DNA from: Balneolales bacterium
Lineage (GTDB): Bacteria; Bacteroidota; Rhodothermia; Balneolales; Natronogracilivirgulaceae
Direction: 5' to 3'
Assembly: GCA_007131535.1 (NCBI GenBank)
Contig: SLQI01000458.1
Location: 1-20,775 of the forward strand
Length of the DNA stretch: 20,775 nucleotides
Numbering within the stretch: the first letter of the stretch is position 1; each line of letters opens with the position of its first letter. The notes beneath the pieces were generated by a model. That model worked only from the letters and a program-made list of their open reading frames with translations, was not told the origin of the DNA and searched no databases. Shown here piece after piece: positions 15,317-20,775 of the stretch. Position numbers and translations under genes: made by a program.

Positions 15317-16093
15317 ATGGCCAAAGACTCACATTATATCAAAACTACCGGCGATGGTTCACATACCGTCTTTTCCAGGGGGTTTGATCAACATTTCCAT
15401 AACCCTAATGGAGCTATTGCTGAAAGCAGGCATGTATTTTTTGAGGAATCCGGGTTGCTGACGGCCATTCAAAGTAAATCCCATTTAAATATTGCAGAAA
15501 CTGGATTTGGCACCGGATTAAACCTTTTGCTTTTATGTGAATATATGAACAAACTCAATTGCCGGGTTACTATCCGTTACTTTGCCGCGGAAGGCTATCC
15601 GTTACAGCCTGAGGTTGTTGAACAGTTAAATTATCATCACTATCTGGACCTGTCGGAACAGCTCCCACACCCTTCGGGATGGTTTAAAAATCTTAAATCG
15701 GGCTGGAATCTTAAAACCATAACCCCGAGGATTAAACTGCTTCTTTTTGTTGGAGAGTTTGATGAATGGCAGATGGAACCTGAATCTATAGATTACTTTT
15801 TCCATGACCCTTTTTCCATCGATGTCAACCCGGAAGGCTGGACCAAATCTTTGTTCAGCAGACTCCGAAGTTTTGCCCGGCATGATGCTTTACTTGCCAC
15901 GTATGCCGCAGCTACAAGAGCGCGGGCTGCCATGGCTGCCGCAGGATGGCAGCTTGCCGGTGCTCCGGGTGCAATGGGCAAGCGAGAGATGACCGTAGCT
16001 TCCCCTGATGAGAAACAGTTAAAAGGATTTAAGATGCTAAATACACAACGGTTGAAAGAGCGATATTATCAGGAATTCGCTGATAAAGAATAA
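15317..16093 (+). CDS. mnmD: tRNA 5-methylaminomethyl-2-thiouridine methyltransferase (stand-alone MnmD)
   Basis: SAM-dependent methyltransferase that completes the mnm5 side chain on wobble uridine 34 of certain tRNAs. It corresponds to the N-terminal domain of E. coli MnmC, without the FAD-dependent MnmC1 domain. The 258-residue protein has SRGFDQHFHN at 20-29, the SAM-binding ETGFGTGLN at 61-69, HDPFSIDVNPEGW at 163-175 in place of the usual DxFxPxxNPxxW, YAAATRARAAMAAAGW at 196-211 and GKREMTVA at 221-228. The oxidase half is not in the window, so the pathway presumably uses another enzyme for that step. It is divergent from tspO and converges on the helicase gene, with only 13 bases between the two stops. 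Confidence 0.88.
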   Translation: MAKDSHYIKTTGDGSHTVFSRGFDQHFHNPNGAIAESRHVFFEESGLLTAIQSKSHLNIAETGFGTGLNLLLLCEYMNKLNCRVTIRYFAAEGYPLQPEVVEQLNYHHYLDLSEQLPHPSGWFKNLKSGWNLKTITPRIKLLLFVGEFDEWQMEPESIDYFFHDPFSIDVNPEGWTKSLFSRLRSFARHDALLATYAAATRARAAMAAAGWQLAGAPGAMGKREMTVASPDEKQLKGFKMLNTQRLKERYYQEFADKE

Positions 16094-16106
16094 ACGGTGA
16101 TCAGCA

Positions 16107-18053
16107 TCAACTCACTCGCCGCGCCCGTGTAGCCCCGGCCGTTTTTTCAATCTCATCGAGCAATCTTCCCAAAAACTTTCCGCCATAAACTCTGCGGATG
16201 TGGTTCATATCCGCCAGAACCAAAAGACGATCCCTGGAACGTGAAAACGCCACATTCAGCAGCCTGGGAACACTCAGCCCGTTTTTCTCTTCATCAAACG
16301 GACGGACACTGTAATGGCGCTCCCCGTTAGACGTCCGCTCGCCGCTCATGATGGTGTCAAATAAAATTACCGGACGCTCGCGTCCCTGAAAGGTGTGGAT
16401 AGTTCCCACCTCTACCTCCGGCATCCCGGCCGATCGCAGATATTTGCGCAAAGCCCAGACTACAGACCGGAATGGTACAATGATCCCGATATCTTCAGGC
16501 TTTCGATGATCTTTCAGCATAAGCCGGTTTACCAGATCCGCAACATGCTGCATGTGAACTTCATTTTCCGGCCGAAATCCCCGCTCTCCCGGACTTTTTA
16601 CGATATACGGCTTTTGATGCGACGTATCGATCAGAAACATCCCTGGTCCGCCCGAATCTTTTTGAAGCCGAGCCTCCCCGGTTTTCAGCCGCCCTTCATA
16701 AAACACCCGGCTGATCACACCGGCCAGATCTCCGCCCAGCCGGTACTGAGTATCGAAAAATGCGGTAAAGGCTTTGTTTTGATCGTGCCATGCAAACAAA
16801 TCAGCAGGAGATTTGGCAGATGAGATCCTCGAATAAATATCCTGCTCGAGATAGTCCCTTGCTTTGTACTCTTTGGTCATGGCAATGGGCGGAAGCTGCA
16901 TTGGGTCTCCCACCACAATGAGGTGTTTATTTGCCCGGGCAGCTAATAGCAACATAAACGGCATCCCCGCCATCGAGGCTTCGTCGATGACCACCACGTC
17001 AAAACTGAGGCGGTCAATCAGCTCTGAGACCGCTACCTGAGCCAGGGTCGTCCCCACTACTTGTTTTTGGCGGATCAGCTCCAGCTCATCGACTTTGGGC
17101 GGCAGGTCCGGTTCATCGTCTTCATCTTCCATCCCGAGCCGTTGCCGAAGTGCCTCCATTCGAGCCTCGCCGGTTTTATCCAGCGCTTCTTCCTCCTGCC
17201 GGGCCAGCAGCTGCCGGTACTCGTTGATCAGCCCCTCCATTTTACCGGCTTGCAGTTTTCGCTGCTGCACAGCTTGTTCAAACTGCTGTTGAAAATGGAT
17301 ACCGGCCAGTTCCTCTGATTCCAGCACCACATCCCCGAACCGGGTTATTGCTTCTTTGCGATCATACTCGCCCGTTTGTTGCAAGGCTTCCAGGATGCTG
17401 AGCATCCCCACATCCACCGCGCGGTTGGTGTTGGAGGTAAACAGAACTTTGTTGCCGGCATAGATGTGATTGGCGATCATGTATCCCAGTGTTGCCGTTT
17501 TACCGGTCCCGGGAGGTCCCCACACAAAAGCGACCGGCCGGTTCATAGCAATTTTGAGGGCATGGCGCTGAGAGTCGTTGCGAGAGCCGTCATCTTTAAT
17601 ATCCGGCTCAATATCATACGCTTCGGATTCGTGAGGATACAACATTCGCCTGACCGGCTCGAGATTTTCGGCCTCCCCTGCCTCTTTGAGATCCAGCAGC
17701 TTCCCCTGCTTTTTCTTGAGGATATAGTCGTTCTCCCACTCCAGATGCACCTGGTCGATCGTCTCTCCGAAATCCTCTTTGAAACCGATATCAATGTATT
17801 TATCTGTAGTCTCAACCGGTGAGGCTTTGTACTCATTACCGTTTACCTGCGCCTTAAACTCCTCGGCATACTGCAATGCCGGGTTCGTGGCCTCAAACCG
17901 GTAGATAACATCCTCCCCGGGCGCCTTCTGCAACACCCCCTGAAACAACACCTCCTCCGAAGGATTCTCCCGAACCGCTTCAATCTCCGAAGCCAACGCC
18001 TCAACTGCCGTCTCCAACTCCTTCTTAATCTCTTTCTTTTCTTTCTTATTCAT
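16107..18053 (-). CDS. Upf1-like superfamily 1B helicase
   Basis: ATP-driven nucleic acid helicase of the AAA_11/AAA_12 (Upf1/IGHMBP2-like) class. All core motifs are present in 648 residues: Q-motif Gln162, Walker A GPPGTGKT at 179-186, Walker B DEAS at 357-360, motif III GDPMQLPP at 382-389, TQYRL at 435-439, VGTIHTFQGRE at 549-559 and NVAFSRSRDRL at 600-610. A charged, Gln- and Glu-rich helical insertion lies at about 252-310. The first 150 residues are a separate N-terminal domain I do not recognise. I start it at ATG 18053 (MNKKEKKEIK); the GTG at 18074 lies inside a mobile-type inverted repeat and is unlikely to be the native start. DNA or RNA preference cannot be told from sequence. 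Confidence 0.9.
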   Translation of the reverse strand: MNKKEKKEIKKELETAVEALASEIEAVRENPSEEVLFQGVLQKAPGEDVIYRFEATNPALQYAEEFKAQVNGNEYKASPVETTDKYIDIGFKEDFGETIDQVHLEWENDYILKKKQGKLLDLKEAGEAENLEPVRRMLYPHESEAYDIEPDIKDDGSRNDSQRHALKIAMNRPVAFVWGPPGTGKTATLGYMIANHIYAGNKVLFTSNTNRAVDVGMLSILEALQQTGEYDRKEAITRFGDVVLESEELAGIHFQQQFEQAVQQRKLQAGKMEGLINEYRQLLARQEEEALDKTGEARMEALRQRLGMEDEDDEPDLPPKVDELELIRQKQVVGTTLAQVAVSELIDRLSFDVVVIDEASMAGMPFMLLLAARANKHLIVVGDPMQLPPIAMTKEYKARDYLEQDIYSRISSAKSPADLFAWHDQNKAFTAFFDTQYRLGGDLAGVISRVFYEGRLKTGEARLQKDSGGPGMFLIDTSHQKPYIVKSPGERGFRPENEVHMQHVADLVNRLMLKDHRKPEDIGIIVPFRSVVWALRKYLRSAGMPEVEVGTIHTFQGRERPVILFDTIMSGERTSNGERHYSVRPFDEEKNGLSVPRLLNVAFSRSRDRLLVLADMNHIRRVYGGKFLGRLLDEIEKTAGATRARRVS

Positions 18054-18060
18054 GTTCTTA

Positions 18061-18098
18061 ACCACAGAGGACACGGAGGTGCACAGAGGTACACTGAG
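18061..18098 (+). repeat. Left inverted repeat of the GxxExxY cassette
   Basis: Thirty-eight bases made of four degenerate CACAGAGG-like units. The first 9 bases match the right repeat exactly, 15 of the first 18 match, and the rest align with one- or two-base shifts. It ends 7 bases from the helicase ATG. Confidence 0.8.
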
Positions 18099-18163
18099 TC
18101 AATTTTGTTTAGAGTCTCTAAATTAATTTGTGTTTGTTAGAAATCTCAAAGTAATACTAATTA

Positions 18164-18541
18164 TTAATCGTTTACTACCCTTTTGATCCCGTCTACTAAT
18201 TTGATCGAATTAAAATTCATCAACAAACCAAAACGGCAGCCGGCTAACTTAAGATATGTCAAAACCTGAGCAAGGTGAATTCTTTCTAAGGATTCGACGG
18301 CTTTGACTTCAACAATAACCTGCTTTTCAACCAGCAAGTCCAATCTATATCCGCAATCCAATTTAACCGACTCGTACCGTAAAGGTAAAGGTTTTTCTTT
18401 TTCAGCCCATAAACCATTTTTCCGCATTTCATAAAAAAGACATTCCTGATAGGCATTCTCTAACAACCCCGCCCCTAAAGTCTTATGAACTTTTATACCG
18501 GATTTTATAATCTCTCGTGTAATTTTGTTAACTCCACCCAT
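18164..18541 (-). CDS. GxxExxY protein, PD-(D/E)XK nuclease-fold family
   Basis: A 125-residue protein of the GxxExxY family (PF13366, PDDEXK_3). The name motif is G-L-L-E-N-A-Y at 25-31, preceded by HKTLGAG. The nuclease-type core is Asp68 in YRLDLLVE and E78-V-K80 in VIVEVKA, followed by the helix segment HLAQVLTYLKLAG. The fold suggests nucleic acid cleavage, but no function is proven for the family as far as I know. The ATG at 18541 gives the usual N terminus (MGGVNKITREIIKSGIKVH). The gene is lower in GC than its neighbours and is enclosed by inverted repeats, both signs of a separate origin. It lies on the same strand as the GntR gene before it and the helicase after it. Confidence 0.9.
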   Translation of the reverse strand: MGGVNKITREIIKSGIKVHKTLGAGLLENAYQECLFYEMRKNGLWAEKEKPLPLRYESVKLDCGYRLDLLVEKQVIVEVKAVESLERIHLAQVLTYLKLAGCRFGLLMNFNSIKLVDGIKRVVND

Positions 18542-18549
18542 ATAACAAT

Positions 18550-18587
18550 CTCTGTGCCTCCTCTGTGTACCCTGTGTTCTCTGTGGT
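18550..18587 (-). repeat. Right inverted repeat of the GxxExxY cassette
   Basis: Thirty-eight bases that, read on the minus strand, start ACCACAGAG and continue with degenerate ACACAGGG, ACACAGAGG and GCACAGAG units. The repeat ends 8 bases upstream of the GxxExxY start codon and so occupies its ribosome-binding region. Confidence 0.8.
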
Positions 18588-18622
18588 AATACATAAGAGC
18601 GACGAGCTGAAGCATCCTTACA

Positions 18623-19516
18623 TTACTGGTCCCAGAGTTCGGCGCGGATGAGGTCGGCGCTGTAGGGGTCGAGTTGGTAGCGGAGTTTGAGGCGGCGGTC
18701 TTCGGGCAGTTGGCGTTCGACGAGGCCGGCGGAGTCGGGGGTGTAGAGTACCAGATCGGATTCCCGTACGAACAGCGGCAGCGATTTGCCGTAGATGCTG
18801 CCTGCCATGATGGAGCCCTGAAACTTGAGGCTCAGCTTCAGTTCTTCGATGAGATAGGGGATGCTGCTTTCATCCGAGGTGACCAGCCCGAGCGTATCCA
18901 GTTCGGCCCGTTCAATAATGGCGAGCAGCAGCTCGGAATCTAAAGAATATAATACCGGTAACAACAGCTGCGTGCTCTCGCCACTGCTTCGGAATTTGTT
19001 GTAATAGTTGATCGGCAGGAAAAGCGCGTCAAATCCAACCGATTTATTCCGTTCAGAAGCCGCCAGAAACTTACTTTTCACCCCCACCTGTTCTTTGATC
19101 GCATCGGCGATCATCCGTCCGTGTTCGCGGGTATGACCGACCGACGCGCAGCTTTGAACGCGTTCGGGCCATTCAATAAAATTGAGCTGCTCCTGAAACA
19201 GCGCCTCTACTTCCTCATCATCCAGTCCATAGCCGACCAGCTCCTCCAGTACATCGCGTATCAGCTGAGCTCCTTTATCCAGCCGTTCGGATTTATCCAG
19301 ACTGGTGGTCTGCCGGTTGACCACAAATCCCCGGCCACGCTCAGAACGTAGCAACCCCTCTTCGGCAAGCTGATGGTAGGCTTTACGCACGGTGTGAAAA
19401 CTCGTCTCCAATTGCTTGCCCAGCTCCCGGGTCGATGGCAACACATCCCCCACCTGAAACTGTTTGGTGGCAATCATCAGCCGGATGCGGTCGGATATAT
19501 GTTTGGCAGTCTTCAA
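18623..19516 (-). CDS. GntR-family transcriptional regulator with unclassified effector domain
   Basis: DNA-binding regulator of 297 residues. The N-terminal winged helix-turn-helix is clear: GDVLPSTRELGKQLETS at 23-39, FHTVRKAYHQLAEEGLL at 40-56 and the wing ERGRGFVV at 59-66. Residues 75-297 form an alpha/beta domain that does not look like UTRA, FCD or an aminotransferase fold; the repeated strand-helix pattern suggests a small periplasmic-binding-protein-like ligand domain. The start is TTG at 19516, since an in-frame TGA lies four codons upstream and no ATG fits the winged-helix N terminus. It is divergent from the ATP-grasp gene at 19932, with a repeat-rich gap between, so it may control that gene. 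The ligand is unknown. Confidence 0.85.
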   Translation of the reverse strand: MKTAKHISDRIRLMIATKQFQVGDVLPSTRELGKQLETSFHTVRKAYHQLAEEGLLRSERGRGFVVNRQTTSLDKSERLDKGAQLIRDVLEELVGYGLDDEEVEALFQEQLNFIEWPERVQSCASVGHTREHGRMIADAIKEQVGVKSKFLAASERNKSVGFDALFLPINYYNKFRSSGESTQLLLPVLYSLDSELLLAIIERAELDTLGLVTSDESSIPYLIEELKLSLKFQGSIMAGSIYGKSLPLFVRESDLVLYTPDSAGLVERQLPEDRRLKLRYQLDPYSADLIRAELWDQ

Positions 19517-19517
19517 T

Positions 19518-19552
19518 TCAGTGATCAGGGATCAGTTAACAGTTATCAGATA
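19518..19552 (+). repeat. Five tandem TCAGTNA-type heptads
   Basis: TCAGTGA, TCAGGGA, TCAGTTA, ACAGTTA and TCAGATA follow each other without gaps, starting two bases from the GntR start codon. The strict 7-base period is visible by eye. The array lies in the leader of the GntR gene, so it could be part of its mRNA, an operator array, or the edge of a repeat element. Confidence 0.7.
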
Positions 19553-19590
19553 AGTTAAATAAGGTCGAACCTTGCAGATCTCAGGTCTAA

Positions 19591-19781
19591 CCTGCATTAT
19601 TCACAAATGTTTGGTGTTTTGTTTTATCGTTCTGTCATTCAATTAGTTACTTCGAAAAAGTTCATAAACCTAATACCACCTGCCATAAAACGCTGCGCAC
19701 CGAGCGAAGCGATTCCTACACTGCGAAAATTACCAGTGGGCTACGTTGCCCACAACTAATTTTCTTGGTGAATAATGCAGG
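19591..19781. mobile_element. MITE with 14-base terminal inverted repeats and CTAA target duplication
   Basis: CCTGCATTATTCAC at 19591-19604 is matched by its exact reverse complement at 19768-19781. Directly outside, CTAA is present on both sides (19587-19590 and 19782-19785) as a perfect 4-base duplication. The 191-base interior encodes no protein. It holds a large imperfect hairpin in which AAAATTA and TAATTTT flank GTGGGC-TACGTT-GCCCAC near 19726-19763. The ends in CC and a 4-base duplication recall the IS1380 family, as far as I remember its rules. Confidence 0.82.
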
Positions 19782-19911
19782 CTAAGAGAAAATTATCATA
19801 ATAAGTCTACACATTTTACTGACTGATTTACAAACTCAGCCGTTGCAAACTTTAGAGTTTCGAAATTCGGATTTAATCCTGCAAGTTATCTATTTTGATA
19901 CTCCTGAGCAC

Positions 19912-19925
19912 ACTGATTACTGATA
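19912..19925 (-). repeat. Two heptads in opposite orientation
   Basis: ACTGATT and ACTGATA, read as TATCAGT and AATCAGT on the minus strand, match the heptads next to the GntR gene but face the other way. They end six bases before the ATP-grasp ATG. With the left array they form a loose inverted pair around the MITE. Confidence 0.5.
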
Positions 19926-19931
19926 ACCGAA

Positions 19932-20775
19932 ATGCGAATAGGAATTATTTACGACCGGGTTGCCGATTATGCCCATTTAGAAGGAACGGCCGACCGGTTT
20001 GCCGAATTTGAACCGGAATCTACCATTCTGGCAATGAAGCAGGCCATTGAGCTGGCAGGTCACATCCCTGTGGATATCGGCTCGCCTCATAACCTGTTTA
20101 CCCGGCCGGATATTGACCTGGCCTGGAATATTGCCGAAGGCTATGGCAGCCGGAATCGTGAAGCCTGGGCCCCGATACTGCTGGAAATGCATGGCATTCC
20201 CTTTCTCGGTAGTGATGCCTACACACTTTCGATCTCCCTGGACAAACATCTTACCCGCTTAATTGCCCGTCATCTTGATATCCCCGTAGTTCAGGGAACT
20301 TCCGTCTCCGATCCCGATGCCATCGACCCGGCGGATTTCACAGAATTTCCCGTACTGCTGAAACCCCGTTACGAAGGAACGGCTAAAGGCATCAGCCCGC
20401 AGTCAGTGGTTTACAATCCCGTTGAACTGAAAAAGGTTGTTCAGCAGATGTATCATAGTTACCGACAGGAGATACTGGTCGAACAGTTTTTGCCGGGAGC
20501 TGAGTACACATGCTCGGTTTACGGATCTCCGCTTCATCCGCTGCCGGTCATTCAACGCAGTATTGACCGGAAGTCAGGGCTGGGTGTGCATGCTATAACC
20601 AATTCGCAGGAAATCCCGGATGAAGACCAAATATTACCCGGGAATCTGAGTATAGAACTTGAACAGGAACTGACGGAATGGTCCCTGAAGTTGTGCCGTG
20701 AAATGAATGTTCGCCACTTTGCCCGTATCGATTTCAAAATGGATGAAAACGGCCGACCCCATTTCCTGGAAATCA
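19932..20775 (+). CDS. D-Ala-D-Ala ligase-like ATP-grasp protein, 3' end outside the window
   Basis: The first 281 residues of an ATP-grasp ligase related to D-Ala-D-Ala ligase. The frame is open to the right edge. The N-terminal domain starts MRIGIIYDRV. The ligase-family HGxxGEDG segment is replaced by WNIAEGYGSRNREAWAP at 65-81, a form typical of environmental Ddl-like paralogues of unknown substrate. LGSDAYTLSISLDKHL at 92-107, LLKPRYEGTAKGI at 142-154 (ATP binding), LVEQFLPGAEYTCSVYG at 182-198 and ARIDF at 264-268 follow; FLEI at the edge is the start of the metal-binding EIN. It lacks the PEHEVS motif of the true ddl at 9682, so it should not be called ddl. The divergent GntR gene may regulate it. 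Substrate unknown; an amino acid or peptide ligation is likely. Confidence 0.85.
   Translation, partial: MRIGIIYDRVADYAHLEGTADRFAEFEPESTILAMKQAIELAGHIPVDIGSPHNLFTRPDIDLAWNIAEGYGSRNREAWAPILLEMHGIPFLGSDAYTLSISLDKHLTRLIARHLDIPVVQGTSVSDPDAIDPADFTEFPVLLKPRYEGTAKGISPQSVVYNPVELKKVVQQMYHSYRQEILVEQFLPGAEYTCSVYGSPLHPLPVIQRSIDRKSGLGVHAITNSQEIPDEDQILPGNLSIELEQELTEWSLKLCREMNVRHFARIDFKMDENGRPHFLEI

Larger units (their letters stand above)
18061..18587 (-). mobile_element. GxxExxY cassette bounded by CACAGAG-type inverted repeats
   Basis: A 527-base unit with 38-base imperfect inverted repeats at both ends, each beginning ACCACAGAG when read inward, and one small nuclease-fold gene inside. It fills almost the whole gap between the GntR gene (stop at 18623) and the helicase (ATG at 18053). 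No target duplication is evident at the edges. The gene is not a known transposase, so if the unit moves it probably needs help or uses its own nuclease. Calling it mobile is inference; the repeats and gene are directly visible. Confidence 0.55.
19517..19931. other. Repeat-rich intergenic region between GntR gene and ATP-grasp gene
   Basis: A 415-base stretch without a credible gene. From left to right it holds five TCAGTNA-like heptads, a 191-base MITE with CTAA duplications, about 125 bases with no feature I can name, and two heptads in the opposite orientation just before the ATP-grasp ATG. Promoters for the two divergent genes must also lie here, but I could not place them. Confidence 0.75.

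Noticed and set aside
16094..16150. Possible shared terminator between the converging mnmD and helicase genes
   Set aside because: Only 13 bases separate the stops; the GC-rich stretch and T run near 16139-16146 lie inside the helicase coding end and form no clean stem.
18061..18098. CRISPR-like reading of the CACAGAG repeats
   Set aside because: Units are 8-11 bases, degenerate and contiguous without spacers, so they are not a CRISPR array.

Overview
The window reads as chromosomal DNA of a free-living, probably marine or halophilic member of the Bacteroidota/Balneolota/Rhodothermota group. This assignment is inference. It rests on the near absence of Shine-Dalgarno sequences before confident starts, a short CarB that ends in an N-L-Y-L-S-K tail without the usual regulatory domain (an ending I associate with Bacteroidota), a stand-alone MnmD, acidic proteins, and a base composition near 50% GC. 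No rRNA or tRNA gene was found.

Layout. (1) Positions 1-4916, minus strand: a sucrose-use cluster, transcribed as an SLC45/SUT-like sugar symporter, then a PfkB fructokinase, then a GH13 amylosucrase that runs off the left edge. Imported sucrose would be split by amylosucrase into a growing alpha-glucan plus fructose, and the kinase would feed fructose into glycolysis. (2) 4917-5532: a 616-base gap with a LacI-type palindrome on the symporter side and a strong terminator-like hairpin just before carA. (3) 5533-9579, plus strand: carA and carB, carbamoyl phosphate synthase. (4) 9682-14378, plus strand: ddl, an oligopeptide-binding-type lipoprotein, nadK and mdh, closed by a clear terminator at 14396-14429. 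(5) 14621-16093: divergent tspO and mnmD. (6) 16107-19516, minus strand: a GntR regulator, a GxxExxY PD-(D/E)XK gene and a Upf1-like SF1 helicase. (7) 19517-19931: a repeat-rich gap. (8) 19932 to the right edge: a D-Ala-D-Ala ligase-like ATP-grasp gene, cut by the window end.

The most unusual content is small mobile-looking DNA in the last 3 kb. The GxxExxY gene sits in a 527-base unit bounded by 38-base imperfect inverted repeats built on CACAGAG. The unit ends only a few bases from the helicase start. The GntR/ATP-grasp gap holds a 191-base element with perfect 14-base terminal inverted repeats and a perfect 4-base CTAA duplication, which is a MITE. TCAGTNA-type heptad repeats lie near both ends of that gap. 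Other points are the CarB lacking its allosteric domain beside a possible attenuator, and a roughly 90-residue acidic insertion in the sugar symporter.

Most functions are ordinary housekeeping or carbohydrate metabolism and are assigned by motif recognition. Promoters, operators and mobility are inferred and carry low to moderate confidence, except for the two best hairpins and the MITE.
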